Positions 16,138-25,311 of a DNA stretch of 44,783 nucleotides are shown here, piece after piece; within the stretch, counting starts at the first letter, position 1; every line of letters starts with the position of its first letter. Under the pieces are notes generated by a model, which did not search any database, had not been told where the DNA came from, and saw only the letters and a list, made by a program, of their open reading frames with translations. The stretch comes from Chloroflexota bacterium. Its GTDB lineage: Bacteria > Chloroflexota > Limnocylindria > Limnocylindrales > CSP1-4. The stretch is taken from the NCBI GenBank assembly GCA_025935415.1, contig JAICVI010000003.1, positions 1 to 44,783 of the forward strand, written 5' to 3'. The translations under genes and the position numbers were made by a program.

Positions 16138-17154
16138 ATGCCCCAGGGCCTCGATCAGGATCTCGTCCTCGTCGCCGAGGACGACGCCTCCAACCGCGCC
16201 CTGCTCTCGCGCCTCCTGGAGCGCGCCGGCTACCGCTCCATCTCCGTCGCCGATGGCCGGGACGCGATCAAGGCCGCGGTGGACGAGGCGCCGAACCTGG
16301 TCCTCCTCGATGTCGGCCTGCCGGGCCTCAACGGGCTCGATGTCTGTCGCCGCCTCCGCGCCGACCCTCGCACCGTCGCCCTCCCGATCATCCTCGTCAC
16401 CGGCCAGACCGCGTCACGTGACGTCGTCGCCGGGCTCGATGCCGGCGCCGACGACTTCGTCCGCAAGCCCTACGACGAGGCCGAGCTGATGGCCCGCATC
16501 CGCAGCGTCATGCGCCTCGCGCGCGTGACCGCCGAGATGGTCGGTGCGCATGGCGTCATCGCCGCGCTCGCGAATGCCGTCGAGGCAAAGGACGCCTCCA
16601 CGGAGCTGCACTGCCAGCGCCTTGCCGGGCTCGCCCACCAGCTGGGCATGTCCGCCGGCCTCGAGCCGGCCAGCCTGAAGGGGCTCGTGTTCGGCGCCCT
16701 CCTGCACGACATCGGCAAGATCGGCGTTTCGGACGCGATCCTCAACAAGCCCGGGCCGCTGAGCCGCGAGGAGTGGGCCGAGATGCGCCTCCATCCGCTC
16801 ATCGGCGAGCGCATCTGCGAACCCCTCGCGACCGCGTCGCAGTTCTCATCGATCGTTCGGCACCACCACGAGCGCTGGGACGGCGCCGGCTATCCGGACG
16901 GGCTCCGAGGCGAGCGAATCCCCATGGGCGCGCGGATCGTCGGGCTCGTCGATGCGTTCGACGCGATCATCCACGAGCGGCCCTACCGCCCCGCACGATC
17001 GGTCGAGGAAGGCGTCGAGGAGCTGAAGCGCGAGGCCGGCTCGCAGTTCGACCCCGACCTGGTCCGGCTGTTCCTGCCGATGGTCGAGCAGGAGCACCAG
17101 GAGATCCGCACCCCGGCCGTCCGGGCCCTCGAGGCGCTGCGCGCAGCGGTCTGA
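16138..17154 (+). CDS. Response regulator with HD-GYP output domain (c-di-GMP phosphodiesterase type)
   Basis: REC domain (VAEDDASNRALL, LVLLDVGLPG, DDFVRKPYD); HD-GYP motifs ALLHDIGKIG and HHERWDGAGYPDGL. Confidence 0.93.
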   Translation: MPQGLDQDLVLVAEDDASNRALLSRLLERAGYRSISVADGRDAIKAAVDEAPNLVLLDVGLPGLNGLDVCRRLRADPRTVALPIILVTGQTASRDVVAGLDAGADDFVRKPYDEAELMARIRSVMRLARVTAEMVGAHGVIAALANAVEAKDASTELHCQRLAGLAHQLGMSAGLEPASLKGLVFGALLHDIGKIGVSDAILNKPGPLSREEWAEMRLHPLIGERICEPLATASQFSSIVRHHHERWDGAGYPDGLRGERIPMGARIVGLVDAFDAIIHERPYRPARSVEEGVEELKREAGSQFDPDLVRLFLPMVEQEHQEIRTPAVRALEALRAAV

Positions 17155-17158
17155 CGAG

Positions 17159-19714
17159 ATGACCCTCGACACCCTGCTCAGCGCCGCACTCGACCTGGCC
17201 TTCTTCGCGGTCTTCGCCCTCAGCCTCGTCGACTGGGTCCGTCACCGCGGCGCGATCCGTCGAGCCGTGGTCCTGGGCTTTGCGAGCACCTCGATCGTGC
17301 TCGGTGCGCCGCTGGTCGCACGGGTGCTGCCATCGATGGCCGGCGCCATCAACGCGCTCATCGTGCCGGCGCTGCTCGCACAGCCGCTCCTCGCCCTGTG
17401 GCTCGTCAGCTACATGCGCAGGATCCCGCGGGCAGTCCTCGGCGCAACGACGCTCGCGTTCGTGGTGCTCACCGCCGGCCTGTTCCTGCTCGCCTCCGGA
17501 GGCGTCGAGCCTCGCTCGCCAGCCGTCGTGGCCTACGCCCTCGCCGCGCTCGCCTATTTCGCCCTCGTCGACGGCGCCGCCGCGATCGGCTTCGCGCTGG
17601 CGGCGCGCGGGCGTGCCGGGGCATCGCGATCACGCCTGCTCACGGCGGCCCTGGCGACAGCCCTCCTGGGTCTGGCCGTCGTCCTGCTGCTCGGTGGCGG
17701 GGTCCTCACCGCACCCGGCTCGGATGCCGCAATTGCCTCCGGCGTCATGGTCCGCGTCATCGCCCTGCTGGCCGCGCTCGGCTACCTCGCCGCGTTCGCG
17801 CCGCCGCGGGCGCTCCGGCGGTTCAGCCAGCAGGTCATCGCCTATGACTTCATCCGGAACCTGAACGCGATGCCGTCCGGGGCGGACGTGGAGAGCATCT
17901 GGCGCCTCCTCGAGTCGACGGTCGAGCGCGCCTCGGGCGCCACCCGTGTCGCCGTGGTCGAGCATCCGGCCGTGACCTCGGAGGTCGCCGCGTCGGTTCC
18001 CACGGTCGCGGCCGCCCGAACGGTCTCGGTGCCATTCGACTCCGCGCGCTGGCCCGACGCCCGACTCGAGCTCGACCTGCCCCGCCATTCGCTCTTCGTC
18101 GAGGACGACCTCGAGCTCACCGGGCTGCTCCTCGATCGCAGCGTGCGGGCCGCCGAACGTGAGGCCTTCCTGGTCGAGCGCGAGCACCTCATCACCGAGC
18201 TCCGCGCGGCGAGCGCCGCCAAGAGCGACTTCCTCGCCGCCATGAGCCACGAGCTCCGCACGCCGCTCAACGCGATCATCGGCTTCTCGGAGCTCCTCAC
18301 CGAGGACGGACCCGATGCCGCCGACCCGGAGACGGTCGTGAGCTACGCCGGCCACATCCACGGCTCCGGGCTGCACCTGCTCGAGCTCGTCAACGACGTC
18401 CTCGACCTCGCCCGGGTGGAGGCTGGCCGCCTCGACCTCAAGCCGGTCCCCGTGGACCTCGGGGCGCTCATCGCCCAGACGGTCGCCGCGGTGCGGCCGC
18501 TCGCCGACGAGAAGCACCTCAGCGTCGTCCAGGACCTGGAGGACGTCACGATCGACGCGGACCCACCGCGGGTGCGCCAGATCGTGCTGAACCTGCTCTC
18601 CAACGCCATAAAGTTCACGGGCGACGGGGGTGAGATTCGAATCTCGCTCGCGACCGACGACAACGGCGCCGCGCAGCTCCGCGTGGCCGACACGGGACGC
18701 GGCATCGCCGCGGGGGACCTTGACCGCATCTTCGAGGCCTTTCAGCAGGGCAGCGAGGACGCGATGACGCCGCACCACGAGGGCACGGGCCTGGGGCTCG
18801 CGCTCACCCGACAGCTCGTCGAGGCGCACGGCGGCACCGTCAGGGTCACCTCGGAGATCGGCGTGGGCAGCGAGTTCAGCGTCACCCTGCCCGCGCAGGG
18901 TCTCGCCGAGGTGACCGACGCCGCGCGGCCGCCTGCGATCCCGACCGATCGGCCCAGCGTGCTCGTCATCGAGGACGACCATGCCGCGCAGGAGCTGCTG
19001 CGCCGGCACCTCGAGGGCGCGGGCTACGCCGTCGTCACCACGTCGAGCGGCAAGCAGGGCCTCGCCTGGATGGCGGAGATCCGCCCCGACGCGGTGCTGC
19101 TGGACATCCTGCTGCCCGACCTGGATGGCTGGGAGATCCTGCAGCGCGCCAAGAGCGACCCGACGACGCGGTCGATCCCGATCATGGTCGTCTCGATCGT
19201 CGACGATCGACAGCTTGGCCTCGCCCTCGGCGCGGTCGACTACTTCGTCAAGCCCGTCTCCCGCGAGCTGCTGCTCGAGGCGCTCGGTCGCCTGACCTTC
19301 ACGACGAAGGTCCAGACGCGAACGGTCACGGCGCTCGTCATCGATGCCGACCCCGAGGCGGCTGCCCGCTACCGGGAGATCCTCGAGCCGGATGGCTTCC
19401 GGGTCATCGACGCCGTCACCGGCGCCGATGGGCGACGTCGCGCCGCCGATGAGCAGCCCGACCTGATCCTGCTCGACGCGCTGCTGCCGGACATCCATGG
19501 CTTCGAGCTGGCCAACGAGCTCCACCACGACCCGGCGACCGCCACGATCCCGATCTGGCTCACGACGCCGGCGGGCCTCGAGCCCGAGGCGAAGCTCCAG
19601 CTCAACGGCACCGTACAGGGCATCCTCGAGCGGGGCGACGAAGCCCTCGCGGCCCTCCGCAAGTGGCTGGAGACGCCGACGCGCGTCCCCGGGCTGAACA
19701 AGGTTCGGGCATGA
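17159..19714 (+). CDS. Membrane hybrid histidine kinase with two C-terminal receiver domains (second degenerate)
   Basis: N-terminal TM segments; SDFLAAMSHELRTPLNAIIGFSELL H-box; HATPase NLLSNAIKF, DTGRGIA, GTGLGLALTRQLVEAHGG; REC1 with ..DYFVKPVS; REC2 without the conserved Lys. Confidence 0.93.
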   Translation: MTLDTLLSAALDLAFFAVFALSLVDWVRHRGAIRRAVVLGFASTSIVLGAPLVARVLPSMAGAINALIVPALLAQPLLALWLVSYMRRIPRAVLGATTLAFVVLTAGLFLLASGGVEPRSPAVVAYALAALAYFALVDGAAAIGFALAARGRAGASRSRLLTAALATALLGLAVVLLLGGGVLTAPGSDAAIASGVMVRVIALLAALGYLAAFAPPRALRRFSQQVIAYDFIRNLNAMPSGADVESIWRLLESTVERASGATRVAVVEHPAVTSEVAASVPTVAAARTVSVPFDSARWPDARLELDLPRHSLFVEDDLELTGLLLDRSVRAAEREAFLVEREHLITELRAASAAKSDFLAAMSHELRTPLNAIIGFSELLTEDGPDAADPETVVSYAGHIHGSGLHLLELVNDVLDLARVEAGRLDLKPVPVDLGALIAQTVAAVRPLADEKHLSVVQDLEDVTIDADPPRVRQIVLNLLSNAIKFTGDGGEIRISLATDDNGAAQLRVADTGRGIAAGDLDRIFEAFQQGSEDAMTPHHEGTGLGLALTRQLVEAHGGTVRVTSEIGVGSEFSVTLPAQGLAEVTDAARPPAIPTDRPSVLVIEDDHAAQELLRRHLEGAGYAVVTTSSGKQGLAWMAEIRPDAVLLDILLPDLDGWEILQRAKSDPTTRSIPIMVVSIVDDRQLGLALGAVDYFVKPVSRELLLEALGRLTFTTKVQTRTVTALVIDADPEAAARYREILEPDGFRVIDAVTGADGRRRAADEQPDLILLDALLPDIHGFELANELHHDPATATIPIWLTTPAGLEPEAKLQLNGTVQGILERGDEALAALRKWLETPTRVPGLNKVRA

Positions 19715-20127
19715 CCGCGCTGCCGCGGGGCCACGGGCCGCTGCTCCTGGCCGTCGAGGACGAGCCGCGGAACGCCGCGCTCCTCGAGGCGATCCTCGGG
19801 CGGGCCGGGTATCGCCTGTACGTCGCGACCGGGGTCGAAGAGGCCCGGGCGTTTCTTGCCCAGGAGACGCCCGCGATGGTCCTTCTCGATCGCCATCTCC
19901 CGGACGGCGACGGTCTCGACCTCATCCCCGAGATCCGCGGCGACGATCGACTGGGGGACGTTCCGATCCTGCTCGTGAGCGCAAGCGTGCTTCCGCGCGA
20001 CGTCCAGGTCGCGATGGATGCGGGCGCCGACGGCTTCCTCGCCAAGCCGGTCCGCGTGAAGCCCCTGGTCGAGGAGGTCCGGCGGCTGCTGGACGCGGGC
20101 GCGGTGGCGCCGAAACTGGCAGACTAG
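19711..20127 (+). CDS. Single-domain response regulator
   Basis: ATGA overlap with the kinase stop; LLAVEDEPRNAALL, MVLLDRHLPDGDG, DGFLAKPV. Confidence 0.9.
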   Translation: MTALPRGHGPLLLAVEDEPRNAALLEAILGRAGYRLYVATGVEEARAFLAQETPAMVLLDRHLPDGDGLDLIPEIRGDDRLGDVPILLVSASVLPRDVQVAMDAGADGFLAKPVRVKPLVEEVRRLLDAGAVAPKLAD

Positions 20128-20171
20128 CCGCCGCCCCGGCTCGGCCATGCCGGCCGGGAGTGAAGCCACGT

Positions 20172-20256
20172 GGGTCGGTTGGGCAGGTGGTGAGCCCAAG
20201 GGTCTGTAAAACCCTCGTCTTCGACTGTGGCAGTTCGATTCTGCCCCGGCCCACCA
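20172..20256 (+). tRNA. tRNA-Tyr (anticodon GTA), type II with long variable arm
   Basis: GGGTCGG/CCGGCCC acceptor; AGGGT-CTGTAAA-ACCCT anticodon arm; variable arm with GTC-TTC-GAC; GGCAG-TTCGATT-CTGCC T-arm; encoded CCA. Confidence 0.93.
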
Positions 20257-20313
20257 ACCGCTTCCGCCGCGCAGCGTCCTTCCCCTTGGACCGAGACGGT
20301 CCTTCCCCGGCGC

Positions 20314-20368
20314 GATCTGGCGATGCGGTCGGGTGCGATTTTGTGTGATCTGGTGCGGTCGGGTGCGG
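20314..20368. repeat. Direct repeat gatctgg(cga)tgcggtcgggtgcg upstream of a surface-protein gene
   Basis: Copies at 20314-20336 and 20348-20368. Confidence 0.8.
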
Positions 20369-20534
20369 TACGGTGATGTCGCAAGGAGTACCTGTCGAGG
20401 TGGGACCTCCGGGTTGACGACACGCACCGGCCCGGCGGCGACAGTCTCTTCACCTTGCGCGCACGTGCCCGCTCGCAGGGAGGGACTCATAACCGGCCCG
20501 TTCGGGCCGCGCAGCGGAAGGACAGAAGCAAGAG

Positions 20535-21332
20535 ATGAACGCGCGCAACCGGCTGGCAGCGCTGCTGGCCGCAGGATCCCTGGTGATGGCGGTCGCCGCC
20601 GTGGCATCGGCTGGCTCCCCGACCTACAGCGTCACGGTGACGAAGTCGGCGACCCCGGCGAACGTCCCGAGCGGCGGCGGCACCGTGGTCTACACGGTCG
20701 CGGTGCAGGCGACGGGCTCAGGCTTCTTCGGCACCGTTTCCGTCGACGACGGGATGGCCGGTTGCACCCTCGGCGCGCCGAGCGGCGATACCGACTCCGA
20801 TGGCAACCTGGACCCCGGCGAGACCTGGTCGTACAGCTGCTCGGTCAACGGCGTGATGCCCGGTGCCCAGAACACGGCCTCCGTGAACGCCTGCCACAAC
20901 AGCAGTGGCGCCTGCAACCAGAGCACCCATGACGCCACCGCCACCAGCAACACGGTCACGATCGGCCAGGGTCCGGACATCACCGCGGCCCCGACAACGG
21001 AGCCGTCTGCGGTGCCCACGGCGGTTCCCACCGCGGTCCCCACGGCCGTCCCGACCGCCGTCCCGACCGCCGTCCCGACCGCGGTTCCCTCCGCCCCCGT
21101 CGTGACGGAGCCGCCGACTTCCGCGGCCGTTCCGACGCCGTCCGCCAACCCGACTGCCGACGTCGGGGACGACGTGGACGCGACGCTGCCCAGCAGCGAC
21201 ACGGCCATCGGTGGCGGCGCCACGCAGCCGCCGGATCGCAGCTGGATGCTGGTCATCGCGCTCGGCATGCTGCTCGCGAGCATCATCGTGATGAACCCGT
21301 CACGGACCGTCCGCGAGGACGAGCGCCGGTAA
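20535..21332 (+). CDS. Secreted/anchored surface protein with DUF11-like domain, (VPTA)n spacer and C-terminal TM
   Basis: Signal peptide; YSVTVTKSATPANVPSGGGTVVYTVAVQATG...DTDSDGNLDPGETWSYSC; PTAVPTAVPTAVPTAVP; WMLVIALGMLLASIIVM. Confidence 0.72.
   Translation: MNARNRLAALLAAGSLVMAVAAVASAGSPTYSVTVTKSATPANVPSGGGTVVYTVAVQATGSGFFGTVSVDDGMAGCTLGAPSGDTDSDGNLDPGETWSYSCSVNGVMPGAQNTASVNACHNSSGACNQSTHDATATSNTVTIGQGPDITAAPTTEPSAVPTAVPTAVPTAVPTAVPTAVPTAVPSAPVVTEPPTSAAVPTPSANPTADVGDDVDATLPSSDTAIGGGATQPPDRSWMLVIALGMLLASIIVMNPSRTVREDERR
21012..21089. repeat. 12-bp degenerate tandem repeat encoding (VPTA)n
   Basis: gt[c/t]cc[c/g]ac[c/g]gc[c/g]-type units in register with codons. Confidence 0.9.
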
Positions 21333-21350
21333 CGTCCCTTCCGCGAGCAC

Positions 21351-21381
21351 CGAAAGGCCCGGGTTGAACCCGGGCCTTTCG
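21351..21381. terminator. Bidirectional intrinsic-terminator-like hairpin between convergent genes
   Basis: cgaaaggcccggg-ttgaa-cccgggcctttcg, 13-bp perfect stem. Confidence 0.75.
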
Positions 21382-21386
21382 CCGTT

Positions 21387-22208
21387 TCAGCCGCTGGCGG
21401 GCACGTCGAGCGCGGCGTGGAGGGCGAACGAGTTCCTGCGGAGCCAGGCCCGATCCGCGAGGTGGGTGGGGCGGCGTGACGCCACCATCTCCCAGAACGC
21501 GGGCCCGTGGCCGAAGACCCGAAGGTGCGCCAGCTCGTGGACCACGACGGTTTCCAGCGATGCCGGCGGCGCGAGCACGAGCCGCCACGACAACATCAGC
21601 CGGCCCTTCCGCGACGCGCTCCCCCAGCGGCTCCTGGGGTCGCGGATGTCGACCTTCACCGCGTGCACCCCGATGGCCGCGGCATGCGCAACCACGGATG
21701 CGTCGATCGCCTCGCGTGCCCGCTCCCGGAACCAGGCCGTCAGGATCCGGTCGACGCCGCGGCGTTCTCGCGCGGTGATGCGGACGAGCAGCTCCGGCTC
21801 GCCCGCGGTCGCGACCGCCTCGACCGTCGTTCGGACCGGTGCCAGCGCCGTCGGGGCGGCAGCAATCACCCGGACACGATGCAGCTCGCCGCGGTAGGGC
21901 ACCAGCCCGCCCTCGCGAGCGCCGCCGCGGGCCGTGGCGGCGGCTTGATCCCGCTCGAGGGCCTCCAGGTGCCGGACGAGCCAGGCCTCCCGCTCGCGCA
22001 GGAACGCCTCGATGCGAGGCTCGGGGTTTGCCCAACCACGACGCGTCGCGGGCGGAACCGAGACGACCACACCGTCGCGCGGATCGATCGTGACCCGGAG
22101 GCCGCGAGAGCGCGCCGAGCGACGTAGGCGATACTCGACCGATCGTCGGGCTAGCCGGATGGCGCGCGCCGGCTCCGGCTGGAGGGGTTGGACATCCGGA
22201 TGTCGCAT
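21387..22208 (-). CDS. YgjP/DUF45-type metallopeptidase (SprT-like fold)
   Basis: RSRWGSASRKGRLMLSWRL and VVVHELAHLRVFGHGPAFWEMV (HExxH plus downstream His). Confidence 0.85.
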   Translation of the reverse strand: MRHPDVQPLQPEPARAIRLARRSVEYRLRRSARSRGLRVTIDPRDGVVVSVPPATRRGWANPEPRIEAFLREREAWLVRHLEALERDQAAATARGGAREGGLVPYRGELHRVRVIAAAPTALAPVRTTVEAVATAGEPELLVRITARERRGVDRILTAWFRERAREAIDASVVAHAAAIGVHAVKVDIRDPRSRWGSASRKGRLMLSWRLVLAPPASLETVVVHELAHLRVFGHGPAFWEMVASRRPTHLADRAWLRRNSFALHAALDVPASG

Positions 22209-22219
22209 CTGGAGACATC

Positions 22220-23374
22220 GTGACAGGGCAGCGGCCCTCGCGGCACGCCGAGGAGGACCCGCGGCGAGGCGCACTGCCCGTCGCGGAGCGACGCACCGAC
22301 GGCGGCGCAGACCGCGGCGCGCAGCTTGAGGAGCTGTCCGTCCACGCGGTGATCCGGCCTCGCGGCGGCCGTCTCGGCGGGTCGAGCGTGGTGGCGATCC
22401 TTGCCCTGGTCGCGCTGCTGGCAGCCGGATTCGGCGTCCTCGGAGGCCGTCCCCAGCCGTCCCTGCCCGGCATCGCGGCGTCCCTGCTGCCCAGCCTGCT
22501 CGCCAACGGAACCAACGCGCCAGCCGCGTCGCCGGCGCGAACGCCGTCGGTAACCCCCGCGTCGGCCTGCGGAGCGCTTCCCCGAGACGGGCCACCCGGG
22601 GTCATGCTCACCGTCGGCGATCACCTCATGGCCGGCCAGGTCTCGGCCATCGACGACCCGAACGCGACGCCCGGGCCGCATCGCGAGCCCATCGAGATCC
22701 CGGCGGACGCAACGGCCGATCTGCGGATTGCGGCAGGCGCCTGCGCAACCAGCTGGCACATCGCCGTCTGGTCTCCATCCGACGGCCAGCTCTACCCGGT
22801 CGACGTCGTGTCGAATCCGGACCGGGACCCGGCGGTCGCCCTGCAGAACGAGTTCTCCCTGGTCCTCGCGCCGTTCCGCACCATCATCGCCGAACAGCTC
22901 GAGCTGCATGCCGAGCTCCAGGTTGGGGACCGGGACATCCTGGCCCGCTGGCCGATCCGGGTCCTGCCATTCGATCGACCCCAGCCGCGCCTCCGGATCA
23001 GCCGGAACCAGGTCATCCCGCTGGTCGAGGGCTGCGACGTCGTGCTGACCTTCGGCAACGGCTACGAGGAGCCGATGGCCTGCAGCGACGACCTCAGCGC
23101 GGAGCTGCCGCCGGCGACGCGGGTGGCGCCCGGAACCGAGATGTCGCTGGACTTCGACGGCTGGTCGATCGGTGACACGATCGCCTACTGCGGGTCGAGC
23201 CTGGAGCTCGCATTCGTCCTGCGGTCGGCTCCGGGCTGCGAGCAGCATCCGCCACACGGGCGCTTCTTCCACGCGCCCGAGGCGGGCGATTGGACGATCG
23301 CCCTGGGCGCCTGCGCGATCAACGCCGGCAACAGGATCTGCGGGACCTGGTTCGTCGACCTCGACACCCGCTAG
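22220..23374 (+). CDS. Hypothetical membrane-anchored extracytoplasmic protein
   Basis: One TM near the N-terminus (SSVVAILALVALLAAGFGVL), then a Cys-containing extracellular region; divergent from the metallopeptidase. Confidence 0.6.
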   Translation: MTGQRPSRHAEEDPRRGALPVAERRTDGGADRGAQLEELSVHAVIRPRGGRLGGSSVVAILALVALLAAGFGVLGGRPQPSLPGIAASLLPSLLANGTNAPAASPARTPSVTPASACGALPRDGPPGVMLTVGDHLMAGQVSAIDDPNATPGPHREPIEIPADATADLRIAAGACATSWHIAVWSPSDGQLYPVDVVSNPDRDPAVALQNEFSLVLAPFRTIIAEQLELHAELQVGDRDILARWPIRVLPFDRPQPRLRISRNQVIPLVEGCDVVLTFGNGYEEPMACSDDLSAELPPATRVAPGTEMSLDFDGWSIGDTIAYCGSSLELAFVLRSAPGCEQHPPHGRFFHAPEAGDWTIALGACAINAGNRICGTWFVDLDTR

Positions 23375-23403
23375 CGCCGACGCAGCGGCGCGCCGCCGGG
23401 ACC

Positions 23404-25311
23404 TCAGCCCTCGGCGATGACCCCGATCGAGACGCGGAAACCGGCCCGCCGCTGGAGCGGCGGCATGGCCGTCGACTGCCCGACAGGGCCGGAGGCGTCG
23501 AAGACCTTGCTCCACTCCTCGTTGAAGATGTCGAAGTCGGCCGAGTCCCGCAGCGACCAGTTCGCCCAGACGACCTTGTCGATCGAGGAGCCGGCCTCCT
23601 CCAGGCGCGCCTTGAGGTTCTCGAGGCACTGCCGGGCGTGCTCCTTGACGCCACCGGGCACGACGCGCTTGCCGTCCGCATCGACCGGCCCGACCGCCGA
23701 GATGTAGACCATGCCACCCGCCCGCGTGGCCTTGCCGCGACCCATCGCGAGGACAGACGGCGGCACCGCGTCCGCGTCCTTGAGCCCGAAGCGGCCCTTG
23801 AGCGTCCGGGTGGGCTTGTCCGGGTCTTCCGGCGGAATCCCGAACTCGCCCTTGGGGAGCTCCACCCCCGCCCGCGCGAACTGGCCCATGAACGTGGGCC
23901 GGACGCCGGTGGGGGCCAGATCGCCCTGGATCTTGCCGTCGACGACCGCGGTCTGCTGGTAGGTGAAGATGTCCTGGGTCAGGATCTCGTCGTCCTCGAT
24001 CCCGTAGACCTCGGTGATGTTCGTGACCTTGCGCGAGCCGTCCTTGAGCCGCGCGGTGTGGACGATGAGGTCGACCGCCGACGCGATCTGCTCGCGGATC
24101 GCGCGGAGCGGCAGCTCGTAGCCGGTCATGAGGACCATCGTCTCGAGGCGTCGGAGCATGTCCTTCGGCGTGTTCGCGTGGCCCGTTGAGAGCGAGCCGT
24201 CCTGGCCGGTGGTCATCGCCTGGAGCATGTCCAGGGCCTCGCCCGAGCGACACTCGCCGACGATGATCCGGTCGGGGCGCATGTGCATGGCGTTGCGCAG
24301 GAGGTCGCGGATCGTGATCTCGCCCTGGCCCTCGATGTTGGCCGGGCGCGCCTCCAGCGTGATCACGTGCTCCTGGCGCAGCTGCAGCTCGGCCGCGTCC
24401 TCGATGGTGACGATCCGCTCGTCGTTCGGGATGAACGACGAGACGACGTTCAGGAAGGTCGTCTTGCCGGAGCCCGTGCCACCGGACACGAAGATGTTCA
24501 GCCGCGCCGCCACGCACGACCGCAGGAACTCGAACATCTCCGGGGTCGCCGTCCCGAAGGAAATCAGGTTGTCGACCGTGTAGGGCGTCTTCGAGAACTT
24601 CCGGACGGTGATGACCGGGCCGATCAGCGAGAGCGGCGCGATGATCGCGTTGACGCGCGAGCCGTCGGGCAGGCGGGCGTCGACGCGCGGGCTCGTCTCG
24701 TCGATGCGCCGCCCCAGCGGGGTGATGATCCGGTCGATGATCCGGAGGACGTGCTCCTCGTTCAGGAACGCGGTGTCGACCTTCAGGATCTTGCCCTTGC
24801 GCTCGATGTAGATGTGATCGGGGCCATTGACCATGACCTCGGTGATGGTCGGGTCGTTGAGGAGCGGCTCGAGGGGCCCGAAGCCCGTGATCTCGTGGAT
24901 CATCTCCTCGACGAGGCGGACGCGCTCGTCCCGGGTGACGGCGAAGTTGTTCGCCTCGATGACCCGGTCGACGATGCCCTCGATCTTCGTCCTGGTGTCG
25001 GTCGCCGTGCCGTCGAGGAGCGTGTCGAAGGCGTTGATGACCTCGCCCTGCATCTTGATGCGGAGGTCGTGGATCATCTCCTCGCGAGCGACGGTCCTCG
25101 GGCCCGAGGGCTTGACGGGCTTGGCCTCGGGGATGATCGCGGGGAGATTCGAGCCTGGCGGCGCGTCGGGAAGCGCCGCCGCCCCATTGCCGGACGCATT
25201 GGCCGAGGCATTGGCCGACACATTGGCCGACTCGGCGGGTCGGGTGGCGGTGCCGGCCGCGGCGGCCTCAGCCTCCTGGGCCGCCTTGAGCTGCCGTTCG
25301 AGCAGCGACAT
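23404..25311 (-). CDS. CpaF/TadA-type secretion ATPase with C-terminal RidA (YjgF)-like domain
   Basis: ATPase: FVSGGTGSGKTTFLNVVSSFI (Walker A), NDERIVTIEDAAELQL, RPDRIIVGECRSGEALDMLQAMTTGQDGSLSTGHAN. C-terminal ~110 aa: GGMVYISAVGPVDADGKRV...CLENLKARLEEAGSSIDKVVWANWSLRDSADFDIFNEEWSKVF. Start set at MSLLERQL; ORF extends to 25506. Confidence 0.9.
   Translation of the reverse strand: MSLLERQLKAAQEAEAAAAGTATRPAESANVSANASANASGNGAAALPDAPPGSNLPAIIPEAKPVKPSGPRTVAREEMIHDLRIKMQGEVINAFDTLLDGTATDTRTKIEGIVDRVIEANNFAVTRDERVRLVEEMIHEITGFGPLEPLLNDPTITEVMVNGPDHIYIERKGKILKVDTAFLNEEHVLRIIDRIITPLGRRIDETSPRVDARLPDGSRVNAIIAPLSLIGPVITVRKFSKTPYTVDNLISFGTATPEMFEFLRSCVAARLNIFVSGGTGSGKTTFLNVVSSFIPNDERIVTIEDAAELQLRQEHVITLEARPANIEGQGEITIRDLLRNAMHMRPDRIIVGECRSGEALDMLQAMTTGQDGSLSTGHANTPKDMLRRLETMVLMTGYELPLRAIREQIASAVDLIVHTARLKDGSRKVTNITEVYGIEDDEILTQDIFTYQQTAVVDGKIQGDLAPTGVRPTFMGQFARAGVELPKGEFGIPPEDPDKPTRTLKGRFGLKDADAVPPSVLAMGRGKATRAGGMVYISAVGPVDADGKRVVPGGVKEHARQCLENLKARLEEAGSSIDKVVWANWSLRDSADFDIFNEEWSKVFDASGPVGQSTAMPPLQRRAGFRVSIGVIAEG

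Noticed and set aside
17630-19528. 632-aa minus-strand ORF opposite the histidine kinase
   Set aside because: Antisense shadow of a gene with unambiguous kinase and receiver motifs.
19694-19710. GAACAAGGTTC as an additional SOS box
   Set aside because: Half-sites are 3 bp rather than 4 bp apart and it lies within the kinase coding end.
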